Assembly (NCBI RefSeq): GCF_030164425.1
Contig: NZ_JASNJD010000015.1
Location: 46,587-110,586 of the forward strand
Direction of reading: 5' to 3'
DNA length: 64,000 nucleotides
Source: Pseudodonghicola flavimaris
GTDB taxonomy: Bacteria > Pseudomonadota > Alphaproteobacteria > Rhodobacterales > Rhodobacteraceae
In this document: in pieces, positions 26,809 to 35,953 of the stretch
Position numbering within the stretch: position 1 is the first letter of the stretch
Layout of the letters: each line of letters opens with the position of its first letter
Notes under the pieces: generated by a model
What the model was told of the DNA's origin: nothing
What the model saw: the letters and a program-made list of their open reading frames with translations, nothing else
Databases searched by the model: none
Position numbers and translations under genes: made by a program

Positions 26809-27291
26809 ATGGATATTCATACCATGCCGGGACATCTGATCCGGCGGCTGAACCAGATCTCCGTCGCGCTGTTCATGGAGCGGATGGCGGCGGCGGGGCT
26901 GTCGCTGACCTCGGTGCAATATGCCGCGCTGAGCGCGATTCACGACCATCCCGGCATCGACCAGGCGACGGTGGCGGGGCTGGTCGCCTATGATCGCGCC
27001 ACCCTGGGCAAGGTGATCGACCGGCTGGACCGGCGTGGGCTGGTGGTGCGGCGCACCTCGGCCACCGACCGCCGCGCCAAGGAGCTGAGCCTGAGCGAGG
27101 CCGGCGCGGCGCTGCTGGAGGCGGCCCGGCCGCATGTGGAGGCGTTGCAGCCGGATATCCTGGCGGGCCTGTCGCCCGAAGAGCAGGCGGTGCTGCTCAG
27201 GCTGATGCAGAAGGCCACGATGGCCGGCAATGCCCTGAGCCGGGCGCCGCTGAAGACGCCCGAGACACGGTCCCCCCGCGTGGAAGAGTAG
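26809..27291 (+). CDS. MarR-family transcriptional regulator
   Basis: The 160-residue protein has the winged-helix core of MarR: SLTSVQYAALSAIHDHPGID, VAYDRATLGKVIDRLDRRGL (recognition helix) and TSATDRRAKELSLSEAG (wing), about residues 32-105. The ATG of MDIHTMPG was chosen because GAGGGAAAGGG precedes it; a frame extension upstream (MTMRRS) lacks a site. The ligand and targets are not evident; its 3' neighbour is convergent. Confidence 0.88.
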   Translation: MDIHTMPGHLIRRLNQISVALFMERMAAAGLSLTSVQYAALSAIHDHPGIDQATVAGLVAYDRATLGKVIDRLDRRGLVVRRTSATDRRAKELSLSEAGAALLEAARPHVEALQPDILAGLSPEEQAVLLRLMQKATMAGNALSRAPLKTPETRSPRVEE

Positions 27292-27300
27292 CGGCGGCGA

Positions 27301-27975
27301 TCACTCCGGATCGAAGGGCTCGATCAGCTCCTCGATCAGCCCCGGCCCTTCGGCGCGGTTGGAATTGATCTCCGTCCCGACACGGTGGCGGACGAGGATC
27401 TCCTCGGCCGCAGGGCGCATCAGCCGGGCGGCGCCGTGGCCCGCCTCTCCCAGCCAGAGCGGCCAGTCCTCGGGTTCGAGAAGCAGCGGCATGCGGTGGT
27501 GAATCGGCGCCAGCACCGGATTGGCGGCGGTGGTGACGATGGCGCAGGTCGGCTGCGGATCGTCCCGGCCCCAGTCCTGCCAGATACCGCCGAGCGCCAT
27601 CGGCGCCCCGTCGCGGCGAAGCACATACCAAGGCAGCCGGGTCTCTGCCCGCCGCTCCCATTCGTAGAAACCGCTGGCCGGGATCAGGCAGCGCCGCTGC
27701 CGGCAGGCGGCGCGAAACGCGGGCTTGTCGGCCAGTGTCTCGGCCCGCGCGTTGATCAGCAGCGGTCCGGCGGTCGGGGTCTGATACCAGGAGGGCAGAA
27801 ACCCCCAGCGCATCGGCCGCAGCCGGCGGCCGCCCGCCTCCTGCATCACCACATGCACCTGATCTGACGGGCAGATGTTGTAATTCGGCAGCTTCGGCAG
27901 CCGGTTCGAGGGTTGGGCCCGGAACAGCCGCGCCATCGCGTCGTCCGGCAGCGTCAGGGCGTAGCGTCCGCACAT
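27301..27975 (-). CDS. SRAP/HMCES-family abasic-site protein (YedK-like)
   Basis: The 224-residue protein begins MCGRYALT, so Cys2 can form the thiazolidine DNA-protein crosslink with abasic sites after Met removal. NARAETLADKPAFR, CLIPASGFYEW and HHRMPLLLEPEDWPLWL are the other conserved SRAP blocks. It protects single-stranded abasic sites at forks. The end lies 9 bases from the convergent MarR gene. Confidence 0.93.
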   Translation of the reverse strand: MCGRYALTLPDDAMARLFRAQPSNRLPKLPNYNICPSDQVHVVMQEAGGRRLRPMRWGFLPSWYQTPTAGPLLINARAETLADKPAFRAACRQRRCLIPASGFYEWERRAETRLPWYVLRRDGAPMALGGIWQDWGRDDPQPTCAIVTTAANPVLAPIHHRMPLLLEPEDWPLWLGEAGHGAARLMRPAAEEILVRHRVGTEINSNRAEGPGLIEELIEPFDPE

Positions 27976-28101
27976 CGGACCGGTCCTTCCTGTCTGCAGC
28001 TGTCCAAAATCCGGGCGGCCCCGACGTCAGGGTGGCCGGGACCCGCCGATCGCGCAACGGGCATATTGCCGCCGCCAGCGTAACATCTAGATAACAAGAC
28101 C

Positions 28102-29856
28102 ATGACACTCCAGACGCCCCTGGCGCGTGCGCAGTCGCACCTCATGAACGGACAATACAAGCAGGCGTTGAAAAGCGCCAAGGCCGCGATGGCGCGGGCG
28201 CCGAAGGATGCGCGCCTGCCCAATCTGGTCGGCGTGGCGATGTGCGGCCTGGGCCAACAGCGCGAGGCGCTGGCGATGTTCCAGAAGGCAATGAAGCTGG
28301 ACCCCGGGTTTCCCGATCCGCACCGCAATCTCGGCCAGACGCTGATCCTTCTGGGCCAGGCGGACAAGGCGCTGACGGTGCTGGAACGGCTCTGCGCCAC
28401 CCAGCCCGGAGATGAGGGCGCGCAGTATCTGGTGGCGCAGGCACTGGCCAATCTGGGCCGGAGCGAGGCGGCCGAGGCGGCGGCGGGCCGTGCCATCGCC
28501 CTCGCCCCCCGGCAGGCCCGCAGCTACAACCTGCGCGGGTTGATGCGCGACCAGATGGGGCAGAGCGATGCGGCGCTGCGGGATTTCGAGACCGCGCTGG
28601 ACATCGACCCCAACAACATCGAAACCCTGATCAACATCAGCCTGCCGCTGGCGCGCCAGCTGCGTCAGGAAGAAGCCCTGGCGGTGGTGCGCAAGGCGGT
28701 GGCGTTGGCGCCCGGGCACGTCGGCGCGCATCTGCGCCTGGCCACGGCGCTGACGGAAACCGGCGACCGGCAGGCGGCGGCGGCGGAATACCAGCGCGTC
28801 CTCAAGCTCGATCCACGCAATGCGCAGGCGATCGAACAGCTCAGCCTGCTGCAGGACCCGGCCGAGAATGCCGCTCTGGCCCCGGTTGCGCAGGCGGCCC
28901 TGAAACGCGCCCCGGCGCGCGGCGCCGACAAGGCCTTGCTGAATTTCGCCCTGGCCCGGATCGCCGATCAGGCCGATGACATCCCCCGCGCCGCCCGGCA
29001 CTGGGCCGAGGCCAACCGCGACATGGCCCGCCAGCGCCCCTATGACCCGGAGGCCGACACCGCGCTGAACGACCGGCTGCTGGGCTATTTCCCGCTGCCG
29101 CCCGCGATGGCGGAGGAGGAGATCATCACCCCGATCTACGTCCTCGGGCTGCCACGCTCCGGCACCACCCTGGCCGAGGCGATCCTGGCAGCGCATCCGC
29201 AGGTGGCCGGGTTGGGCGAGCAGATCGCGGCCGGCCGCTACTTCTATCCGCTTGTCGAGGCGCAAAGCCCGATCGGCGCGACCGAGCTGGCGCAGTTCCG
29301 CAGCTTCGAGACACAGCAGCACCCGCCCCTGCCCGCCGGCAGCCGCGCCTTTGTCGACAAGATGCCCGAGAATTACCGGCTGCTGGGGTTTCTCGCCGCT
29401 GCCCATCCGCGGGCCCGCATCGTTCACCTGACCCGCGATCCGCGCGATATCGCCCTGTCGATGTGGCGCAGCCAGTTCCAGGGCGGCGCGCTGAACTACA
29501 CCTATGACCTCAGGGCCATGGGGCACCGGTTCAACCTCTATGCCCGGATGATGCAGCGCTGGCACGCGCTGTTCCCCGATCGCATCTTCGATCTGAGCTA
29601 TGAGGCGATGACGGCGGATATCGACGCCGCCAGCCGCCAGCTGGCCGATCACTGCGGGCTCGACTGGCAGGCGCAGATGGCGCGCCCGCATGAGACCGGT
29701 GCCGCCGTGCTGACGATGAGCGCGACGCAGCTGCGCCAGCCGGTGCACCGCAGGTCGGTGGGCAAGTGGCGGGCCTATGCGGAGATTCTCGCGCCCTTTA
29801 CCGAAACGCTCGATCCGGCGCTCTGGCCCGGGGTTTCGGACACGGGACAGCCCTGA
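28102..29856 (+). CDS. TPR-repeat protein with C-terminal sulfotransferase domain
   Basis: The 584-residue product has about seven TPR units in residues 1-265 (for example LPNLVGVAMCGLGQQREAL and AYNLRG-type repeats). A sulfotransferase domain starts at about 345: IYVLGLPRSGTTLAEAIL is the PAPS 5'-phosphosulfate loop, and HLTRDPRDIALSMWRSQF is the 3'-phosphate-binding segment. No signal peptide is seen. The acceptor (protein, glycan or small molecule) is unknown. It is divergent from the SRAP gene. Confidence 0.85.
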   Translation: MTLQTPLARAQSHLMNGQYKQALKSAKAAMARAPKDARLPNLVGVAMCGLGQQREALAMFQKAMKLDPGFPDPHRNLGQTLILLGQADKALTVLERLCATQPGDEGAQYLVAQALANLGRSEAAEAAAGRAIALAPRQARSYNLRGLMRDQMGQSDAALRDFETALDIDPNNIETLINISLPLARQLRQEEALAVVRKAVALAPGHVGAHLRLATALTETGDRQAAAAEYQRVLKLDPRNAQAIEQLSLLQDPAENAALAPVAQAALKRAPARGADKALLNFALARIADQADDIPRAARHWAEANRDMARQRPYDPEADTALNDRLLGYFPLPPAMAEEEIITPIYVLGLPRSGTTLAEAILAAHPQVAGLGEQIAAGRYFYPLVEAQSPIGATELAQFRSFETQQHPPLPAGSRAFVDKMPENYRLLGFLAAAHPRARIVHLTRDPRDIALSMWRSQFQGGALNYTYDLRAMGHRFNLYARMMQRWHALFPDRIFDLSYEAMTADIDAASRQLADHCGLDWQAQMARPHETGAAVLTMSATQLRQPVHRRSVGKWRAYAEILAPFTETLDPALWPGVSDTGQP

Positions 29857-29904
29857 CCCCAGATCCGGCGCGCCCGCTGGCAGGACGCGCCGGGCAGTCC
29901 TGGC

Positions 29905-31485
29905 TTACTTCTTGCTGATACGACCGTCGGTATAGGGCTCATAGGGCGAATTCGCCGCCAGATAGGCCGCCGTCACATCGGCCAGATCGGGACCGAAGTC
30001 ATAGGCGTTCTTGTCGTCGCCGGTGAACACCTTGTAACCGTCGCCACCGTTGCGGACATAGTTGTTGGTGACCGCCAGATAGGTCGCCGCCGGGTCGATC
30101 GGCACGAAACCGTCTTCGCTGGCAACCTGCACCTCGGTGATGCGGCCCTCCATCGGCGGTTTCGACGGGTCCCAGGTGAAGCTGAGACCGGAGACCTGCG
30201 GGAAGCGGCCGGCGCCGTCCTCGACCTGGCTGACCCCGTTTTCCAGCGCATCGATCAGCCCCTGACCGGAGATCTCGAAGGTCGACAGCGTGTTCTGGAA
30301 CGGCAGCACCGTCAGCACCTCGCCCATGGTGATATCGCCAGCATCGATGCTGGCCCGCAGCCCGCCGCCATTGGTGATCGCCACGGTCACGCCCTGGTCG
30401 GCGACCCGATCGAGCATGGCATCGGCCACCAGATTGCCCATGGCACATTCGCCTGCGCGGCAGCTTTCACGCCCGGCGTCGATGGCAGCGGCGGCTTGGG
30501 CCACGACCTGGTTGCGGATTTCCTCCAGCGGCTGCGCCGCCTCGGTGATCCGCGCCTTGACGGCACTGTCTTCGGCGACGCTGGCATCGAGCAGCAGCGG
30601 CGCCCCTGTCGCCTCGGTCAGGGTGCCGTCATCGTCGAAGGTCACGTTCAGCTCCCCCAGGAACCGGCCATAGGCATAGGCCTGAACGATGGCGACCCCG
30701 TTGATCATCGTCGGATAGGGTCCCGCCGCCCGGTCTGAAGTATCGCTGAGCAGGGTATGCGAATGGCCGCCGACGATCACATCGACGCCGCTGGTCTCCG
30801 CCGCGATCCGCTCGTCGACGGTATAGCCCGAATGGCTCAGCACGATGATCTTGTCGATGCCCTCGGCGGTCAGCCTGTCGACCTCGGCCTGCACCGCGTC
30901 GACCGGATCGGTGAAGATGATGTTCGGCCCCGGGCTGGACAGTTCCGGGTTGTCCTGCGGCGTCAGCCCGATGATGCCCAGTTTCTCGCCGCCGCGCTCC
31001 AGCACCACGGATTTCCGCAGCGCACTGCCCTTCAGCGCCGGTTCACCGCTGATATCGGCATTGGCCATCAGCACCGGAAAGTCCACCGCATCGACGAAAC
31101 CGCGCAGAACCTCCGGCCCGTTGTCGAATTCGTGGTTGCCCACCGTCATCGCGTCATAGCCGAAGCGGTTCATCAGTTCCGCCGCCAGCTTGCCCTTGTA
31201 GTAGGTGTAAAAGAGCGTGCCCTGGAACTGGTCGCCGCCGTCCAGCAGGATCGAATTGTTCGACCGCGCCCGGGCGTCGGAAATCGCGGTGGCGATCCGG
31301 GCCGAGCCGCCGAAGCACTTGCCGGCCTCGTTGTCCTCGGCACTGCAGCCGCTGTCGTATTTGCTGATCGGCTCGAAACGGGCGTGAAAATCGTTGGTGT
31401 GAAGAATGGTCAGCTTGTAATCGGCGGAGGCCGCCCCGGCGCTGAGCGCCATCAGGGCCGCGGAAGTCAAAAGGCGAAACGACAT
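29905..31485 (-). CDS. Periplasmic 5'-nucleotidase / metallophosphoesterase (UshA-like)
   Basis: The 526-residue protein has a signal peptide (cleavage after ASA near residue 21). A metallophosphatase domain follows: TILHTNDFHARFEP, DGGDQFQGTLFYTYYKG, TVGNHEFDNGPEVL and GGHSHTLLS. The C-terminal 5'-nucleotidase domain has AITNGGGLRASIDAGD and TNNYVRNGGDGY. It would release nucleosides and phosphate from external nucleotides. AGAGGA supports the chosen ATG. It is convergent with the sulfotransferase gene, with a T-less hairpin between them. Confidence 0.92.
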   Translation of the reverse strand: MSFRLLTSAALMALSAGAASADYKLTILHTNDFHARFEPISKYDSGCSAEDNEAGKCFGGSARIATAISDARARSNNSILLDGGDQFQGTLFYTYYKGKLAAELMNRFGYDAMTVGNHEFDNGPEVLRGFVDAVDFPVLMANADISGEPALKGSALRKSVVLERGGEKLGIIGLTPQDNPELSSPGPNIIFTDPVDAVQAEVDRLTAEGIDKIIVLSHSGYTVDERIAAETSGVDVIVGGHSHTLLSDTSDRAAGPYPTMINGVAIVQAYAYGRFLGELNVTFDDDGTLTEATGAPLLLDASVAEDSAVKARITEAAQPLEEIRNQVVAQAAAAIDAGRESCRAGECAMGNLVADAMLDRVADQGVTVAITNGGGLRASIDAGDITMGEVLTVLPFQNTLSTFEISGQGLIDALENGVSQVEDGAGRFPQVSGLSFTWDPSKPPMEGRITEVQVASEDGFVPIDPAATYLAVTNNYVRNGGDGYKVFTGDDKNAYDFGPDLADVTAAYLAANSPYEPYTDGRISKK

Positions 31486-31587
31486 CGGAATCCTCTCTGT
31501 CGGTGTCGGGACAGAACGAGCTTGCCGTGGTGCCGGGGCCAAGTCAAAGCGTGGATGCGATGCCGGGGCGGAACCCGGCTCCGCGCG

Positions 31588-33117
31588 TCAGGGGGGCGTC
31601 AGAATCGCCGCGACAACCGACGCGATGGACGCTGTCGCCGCCACCGGCCGCCAATCCCCCGGCCCCGGATCGCGGGCCAGCTGTCCCTCCAACACCGCCG
31701 GCGTGGCATCCGAAGCGCCGCCGCGCCGGGCGGCAACCCGCGCGCGCAGCACCTCTGCCGGGACATCGAGCCAGAGCCCGGTAAAGGGCACCCCCGCCCG
31801 CGCCGCCGCCGCGGCGATCCCCGCCCGCCGGTCGGGCCGGTCATAGACCGCATCGGCCAGCACGGTGCCGCCAGCCTGCAGGATCGCCTCGGCCCGGGTC
31901 GCCATATCGGCATAGACCCGCTCGGAGATCTCGGGGCGATAGGCCTCTTCCGGCAGGCGCGTCTCCGGCGCGACACCGAACATCGCCTTGCGGCTGCGGT
32001 CGCTTTCGATCAGCCGGGCGCCCGGCGGTGGCCCCAGTTCGGGCGCCAGCGCCTCTGCCACCGTCGATTTGCCACTGCCCGACAGCCCACCCAACGCCCA
32101 GAGCCGTGGCGGCCGCGGCGTCAGCGTCGCGAGCGCCAGATCGTAATAGCCGCGCGCCGCCGCCCTGAGCCCATCGCGCCGATCCGCCGGCGCGGTGGCG
32201 ACCTGCGTCGCCGTGACATGGGCCCGGACCGCCGCCCGCAGCGCCAGAAAGTAGGGCAGAAGGACAAAGCCGTCCTCGGCCCCGCTCAGGTCGAGATAGC
32301 GGTTCACCAGCAGGCTGGCCTCTGCCCTCAGGCCGCGGTGCCAAAGATCCATCGCCACAAAGGCCAGATCGTAGAGCACGTCGATGGTGGCGAGCTGATC
32401 GTTGAAATCGATGCAGTCGAATAGCCGCGGTTGCCCCTGCCAGAGGCAGATATTGCGCAGGTGCAGATCGCCGTGACAGCGGCGGATCGCCCCCGCCGCC
32501 GCGCGTCGGTCCAGCAGCGCCGCATGCCGCCTCAGCCCGGCGCGGAAGGCGGCGTCGAGGCTGTCGATCTCCGCCTGGGAGAACGCGTCGCTTTCGCCGA
32601 AGCCGGCCCGGTTGATGTCGAGCACGCCAGCGATATTGGCCGCGCCCCCCTGCCCCGGGTCCGTCGGCACCACCACCGGCGCCTGATCGTGGGCTGCGGC
32701 GATCCGGCCCGCCAGCGCCCGGATCAGCGGCGCGTCCAGCGCCCCCCGCGCCGCCAGCCGGTCGAACAGCGTCTGCTGATCGAAACGGGCCATCTCGACC
32801 ACCGCATCCACCAGCTCTCCCGTCCCGTCGAAACAGAGCCCCTCAGGCCCCCGGGTGATCCGCCGGACCCGCAGATAAAGCTCCGGCGCCGCCGGCCGGT
32901 TCAACGCCAGTTCCGTCTCGCAGGCAGCCAGCCGGATCGCCGGAGTGGAGAAGTCGGCATAGGGCAGATGCACCGCGCGCTTGAGCTTATAGGCGCGGTC
33001 GCCGACCAGGAAGATCGCCGAGATATGGGTGTCGATCCGCTCCACCGCCGCCGCGCCGCCATGGCTGGCGGGATCGGCGAGAAACGCCATCGTCCTGCCC
33101 TGATCTTCGACCTGCAT
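31588..33117 (-). CDS. Bifunctional aminoglycoside-phosphotransferase-like / P-loop kinase protein
   Basis: The 509-residue fusion has an APH-like kinase half with catalytic RRCHGDLHLRNICLW near residue 215 and the metal-binding DCIDFNDQ. An AAA/zeta-toxin-like nucleotide kinase follows at about 340 with Walker A ALGGLSGSGKSTVAEAL. This APH-AAA architecture is widespread in proteobacteria without an established substrate; resistance to an antibiotic should not be assumed from the name. GC is very high and no partner gene is adjacent. Confidence 0.82.
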   Translation of the reverse strand: MQVEDQGRTMAFLADPASHGGAAAVERIDTHISAIFLVGDRAYKLKRAVHLPYADFSTPAIRLAACETELALNRPAAPELYLRVRRITRGPEGLCFDGTGELVDAVVEMARFDQQTLFDRLAARGALDAPLIRALAGRIAAAHDQAPVVVPTDPGQGGAANIAGVLDINRAGFGESDAFSQAEIDSLDAAFRAGLRRHAALLDRRAAAGAIRRCHGDLHLRNICLWQGQPRLFDCIDFNDQLATIDVLYDLAFVAMDLWHRGLRAEASLLVNRYLDLSGAEDGFVLLPYFLALRAAVRAHVTATQVATAPADRRDGLRAAARGYYDLALATLTPRPPRLWALGGLSGSGKSTVAEALAPELGPPPGARLIESDRSRKAMFGVAPETRLPEEAYRPEISERVYADMATRAEAILQAGGTVLADAVYDRPDRRAGIAAAAARAGVPFTGLWLDVPAEVLRARVAARRGGASDATPAVLEGQLARDPGPGDWRPVAATASIASVVAAILTPP

Positions 33118-33206
33118 CGCTCAGCCTCCGGTCCTGTTCCCGATCACCCGCCGCCCATTCTGCCCGACCACCCTACCCGACCGGCGCGGCCTGTCCTTGC
33201 GGCGGA

Positions 33207-33830
33207 TCAAACGGCCGGACCGGGCGACGGCGTGTCGGCCACCCAGCCGCGCACCAACGTGCGGGCGATGCCCTCCGCATCGGCATCGAGCCGCCCGACC
33301 ATCAGGTGCAGCCAGGCCATCGCCATGATCGCCCGCGCCATGTCCGGCCCCGACACCGCGCCCGACAGCTCGCGCCGCGCGGCGGCGCGGTCCACCAGCA
33401 CCGTCAGGCTGTCTAGCCGCTCGCGTCGATAGCCCTCCAGCGCCGCGGCCAGATCGGCGTCGCTCTGGGCGGCAGCGATGATATGGCGGAAGATCGCCCC
33501 TTCGGGACGCGCCCAGTGGTCGAACAGCAACCGCAGCACCGCGGCCACGTCGCCTTCCAGGGTGCCGGTGTCGGGATAACCGCCGATCTGTTTCTGCCGC
33601 TCGTAGGCCGCCATCAGCAGCGCCCCCCGCGTCGGCCACCAGCGATAGAGCGTCGCCTTGCCGGCCCGCGCCCGGCGCGCCACCGCCTCCATGCTGAAAC
33701 GGGCGATGCCCTTCTCCGCCACGATCTCGATCGCCGCGTCGAGGATCGCGGCCTCGGTCGCCGGGTTGCGGCGCGCGCCGATCGAGTGGCGCTTTTCCTC
33801 CGGCGCCGACGGATCATCGGATTTCGGCAT
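33207..33830 (-). CDS. TetR/AcrR-family repressor
   Basis: The 207-residue protein has an N-terminal TetR helix-turn-helix (ILDAAIEIVAEKGIARFSME followed by VARRARAGKATLYRWW, about residues 29-65) and a C-terminal helical ligand domain. It is divergent from a small membrane-protein gene. A perfect 14-bp palindrome in the shared region is the obvious operator. The inducer is unknown. Confidence 0.9.
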   Translation of the reverse strand: MPKSDDPSAPEEKRHSIGARRNPATEAAILDAAIEIVAEKGIARFSMEAVARRARAGKATLYRWWPTRGALLMAAYERQKQIGGYPDTGTLEGDVAAVLRLLFDHWARPEGAIFRHIIAAAQSDADLAAALEGYRRERLDSLTVLVDRAAARRELSGAVSGPDMARAIMAMAWLHLMVGRLDADAEGIARTLVRGWVADTPSPGPAV

Positions 33831-33840
33831 CGCGGCCCCT

Positions 33841-33882
33841 TTACTTTTCCTTGCCTCGCCTCATAGTAACGGAACGTTCCGT
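33841..33882 (+). promoter_or_regulatory. Promoter with TetR-type palindromic operator
   Basis: TTACTT and TAGTAA are separated by exactly 17 bases. The -10 runs into ACGGAACGTTCCGT (33869-33882), a perfect 14-bp palindrome. A repressor bound there would block this promoter. The site lies 38 bases from the TetR start and 20 bases before the small membrane gene. Confidence 0.65.
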
Positions 33883-33901
33883 CTCGTTAAAGGATAATCG
33901 A

Positions 33902-34132
33902 ATGTCCTCCCCTCCTCCCCAGTTGACCCGCAAACCATCGCGGCTCCGCTTCGCGCTCTTCGTCTTCTGCGGCGTCTACCCGCTGGTGACCCTCCTGCTC
34001 TATCTGCTGATGCCGCTGACCCAGGGCTGGGCGATCTGGGAGCGCAATCTGGTGATGGTCCCGATCATCGTCGCCTCCATGGTCTATGTGATCATCCCGC
34101 AGATCCAGCGCCGCTGCGCCCGCTGGATGTGA
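33902..34132 (+). CDS. Small two-helix membrane protein under TetR control
   Basis: The 76-residue protein has two membrane segments (LRFALFVFCGVYPLVTLLLY and LVMVPIIVASMVYVIIPQI) and basic ends. AAAGGA precedes the ATG by 7 bases. Similar short hydrophobic pairs occur as the tail of some antibiotic-biosynthesis-monooxygenase-domain proteins, but this one stands alone. As the only gene facing the TetR operator it is probably the regulated target. Function unknown. Confidence 0.75.
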   Translation: MSSPPPQLTRKPSRLRFALFVFCGVYPLVTLLLYLLMPLTQGWAIWERNLVMVPIIVASMVYVIIPQIQRRCARWM

Positions 34133-34187
34133 CGCGAGCCCCCCGCCGGGGATTGACCGCCGCGCCAATCCCCGGCAGAGGTGCGCC

Positions 34188-34526
34188 ATGCTGATCTACA
34201 AGATTTTCCGCGCCGACGAATGGGCCGCCCTGCAAGCCGCGGGCGAAACATCTGGCGCGCCCGTGGATGTGGCCGACGGCTTCGTCCATTTCTCCACCGC
34301 CGCTCAGGCGGCCGAGACCGCCGCGAAACATTTCGCCGGGGCCGAGGGGCTGGTGCTTCTGGCCTGCGAAACCGAACAGATGGGCGAAGCGCTGAAATGG
34401 GAGGTCTCGCGCGGCGGGGCGCTCTTTCCGCATCTCTACCGGCCGCTGCGGATCTCCGATGTGCTGTGGTCGGCGCCGCTGCCGCTGATCGACGGGCAGC
34501 ATCGCTTTCCGGACCCGATGACATGA
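34188..34526 (+). CDS. DUF952 domain protein
   Basis: The 112-residue protein is a full DUF952 unit: [32 protein letters not shown] and [13 protein letters not shown]. Its function is unknown; the fold resembles ADP-ribosyltransferase-like proteins by family lore. It overlaps pyrD by ATGA, so the two are co-translated. Confidence 0.88.
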   Translation: MLIYKIFRADEWAALQAAGETSGAPVDVADGFVHFSTAAQAAETAAKHFAGAEGLVLLACETEQMGEALKWEVSRGGALFPHLYRPLRISDVLWSAPLPLIDGQHRFPDPMT

Positions 34527-35581
34527 GACTGATCGACCGCGCCGGGCTGGCGCTGATGCACCGTTTCGACCCGGAGGTCGCCCATGGGCTGTCGCTGAAG
34601 GCGCTGCGCGCCGGACTGGTGGGCGGCCCCGGCCCGATCACCTCGCCACGGCTGAAGACCCGGCTCGCCGGGCTCGATCTGGCCAACCCCATCGGTCTCG
34701 CCGCCGGGCTCGACAAGAACGCCGAGGCGCTGGACGCTTTGGCGCGCTGCGGTTTCGGATTCCTCGAGGCCGGCGCCATCACCCCGCGACCGCAGCCCGG
34801 CAACGCCAGGCCCCGGCTGTTCCGGCTGGATGCCGATCGCGCCGCGATCAACCGGTTCGGCTTCAACAACCAGGGCATGGCGGCGGTGCTGCCCCGGCTT
34901 GAGGCCCGGCCCCGGCGGCTGCCCGTCGGCCTCAACCTCGGTGCCAACAAGGACAGCGACGACCGCGCCGGCGATTTCGCCCGGGTGCTGACCCATTGCG
35001 GCGCGGCGCTGGACTTCGCCACCGTCAATGTCTCTTCTCCCAACACCGAAAAACTGCGCGATCTGCAGGGCAAGGCGGCGTTGGCGGCGTTGCTGTCGGG
35101 GGTGATCGCCGCCCGCGATGTCCTGGCACGGCCGATCCCGGTGTTCCTGAAGATCGCCCCGGATCTGAACGAGGCCGAGCTGGCCGATATCGCCGAGGTG
35201 GCGCTGAGCACCCGCGTCGATGCGGTGATCGCCACCAATACCACCCTGTCGCGCGATGGGCTGCAAAGCCCCCACCGGGACGAGACGGGCGGCCTCTCCG
35301 GGGCGCCGCTTTTCGAGAAATCGACCCGGGTTCTGGCCCGGCTCAGCCAGTTGACCGATGCGCAGGTGCCGCTGATCGGGGTCGGCGGGGTCGGCTCCGC
35401 CGAACAGGCCTATGCCAAGATCTGCGCCGGCGCCAGCGCGGTGCAGCTTTATACCGCGCTGATCTATCAGGGCATGGGGCTGGTGGCCGAGATCGCCCGC
35501 GGGCTCGACCGGCTGCTGGAACGCGATGGCTTCGCCTCGGTGGCGGAGGCCACCGGCTGCAAGAGAGAGGACTGGCTATGA
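34523..35581 (+). CDS. pyrD: Dihydroorotate dehydrogenase (quinone), class 2
   Basis: The 352-residue FMN enzyme contains [45 protein letters not shown] (the active-site Ser of class 2 lies here), TNTTLSRDG and [15 protein letters not shown]. It oxidises dihydroorotate to orotate at the membrane in pyrimidine synthesis. The N-terminal helix ([16 protein letters not shown]) is the class 2 membrane-association segment. It overlaps the upstream DUF952 gene and downstream arsC by ATGA each. Confidence 0.95.
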   Translation: MRLIDRAGLALMHRFDPEVAHGLSLKALRAGLVGGPGPITSPRLKTRLAGLDLANPIGLAAGLDKNAEALDALARCGFGFLEAGAITPRPQPGNARPRLFRLDADRAAINRFGFNNQGMAAVLPRLEARPRRLPVGLNLGANKDSDDRAGDFARVLTHCGAALDFATVNVSSPNTEKLRDLQGKAALAALLSGVIAARDVLARPIPVFLKIAPDLNEAELADIAEVALSTRVDAVIATNTTLSRDGLQSPHRDETGGLSGAPLFEKSTRVLARLSQLTDAQVPLIGVGGVGSAEQAYAKICAGASAVQLYTALIYQGMGLVAEIARGLDRLLERDGFASVAEATGCKREDWL

Positions 35582-35922
35582 TCGAATACTGGCACAACCC
35601 GCGCTGCTCCAAATCGCGCCAGGGGCTCACCCTGCTGGAGGAGAAGGGCGCCGATCTGCATATCCGCCGCTATCTGGACGATGCCCCCAGCGCCGAGGAA
35701 CTGGCGGCCGCCCGCGCCGCCCTGGGCAATCCGCCGGCGGTGGAGATGATGCGGACCAAGGAAAAGCTGTTCCGCGACCTGGGCCTGTCGAAGACCGACG
35801 ACGACGCCAAGCTGATGGCGGCGATGGCCGCGCATCCAGTGCTGATCGAACGCCCGCTGGCGATCCGCGACGGTCGCGCGGTGATCGGTCGCCCGCCCGA
35901 GGCGCTGCTCGACCTGCTCTGA
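35578..35922 (+). CDS. arsC: ArsC/Spx-family arsenate reductase-like protein
   Basis: The 114-residue protein begins [19 protein letters not shown], with the reactive Cys at residue 10. It has the ArsC C-terminal block [20 protein letters not shown]. It is the glutaredoxin-dependent type, possibly YfgD-like. No arsenic resistance genes accompany it, so arsenate may not be its main substrate. It forms a three-gene unit with the DUF952 gene and pyrD. Confidence 0.85.
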   Translation: MIEYWHNPRCSKSRQGLTLLEEKGADLHIRRYLDDAPSAEELAAARAALGNPPAVEMMRTKEKLFRDLGLSKTDDDAKLMAAMAAHPVLIERPLAIRDGRAVIGRPPEALLDLL

Positions 35923-35953
35923 GAACCGGCCTTTGAGGGACGGGTCCTGAAGC

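Noticed and set aside
35578..35922. Arsenic resistance operon
   Set aside because: Only an ArsC-like gene is present, joined to pyrD; no arsB, acr3 or arsR nearby.
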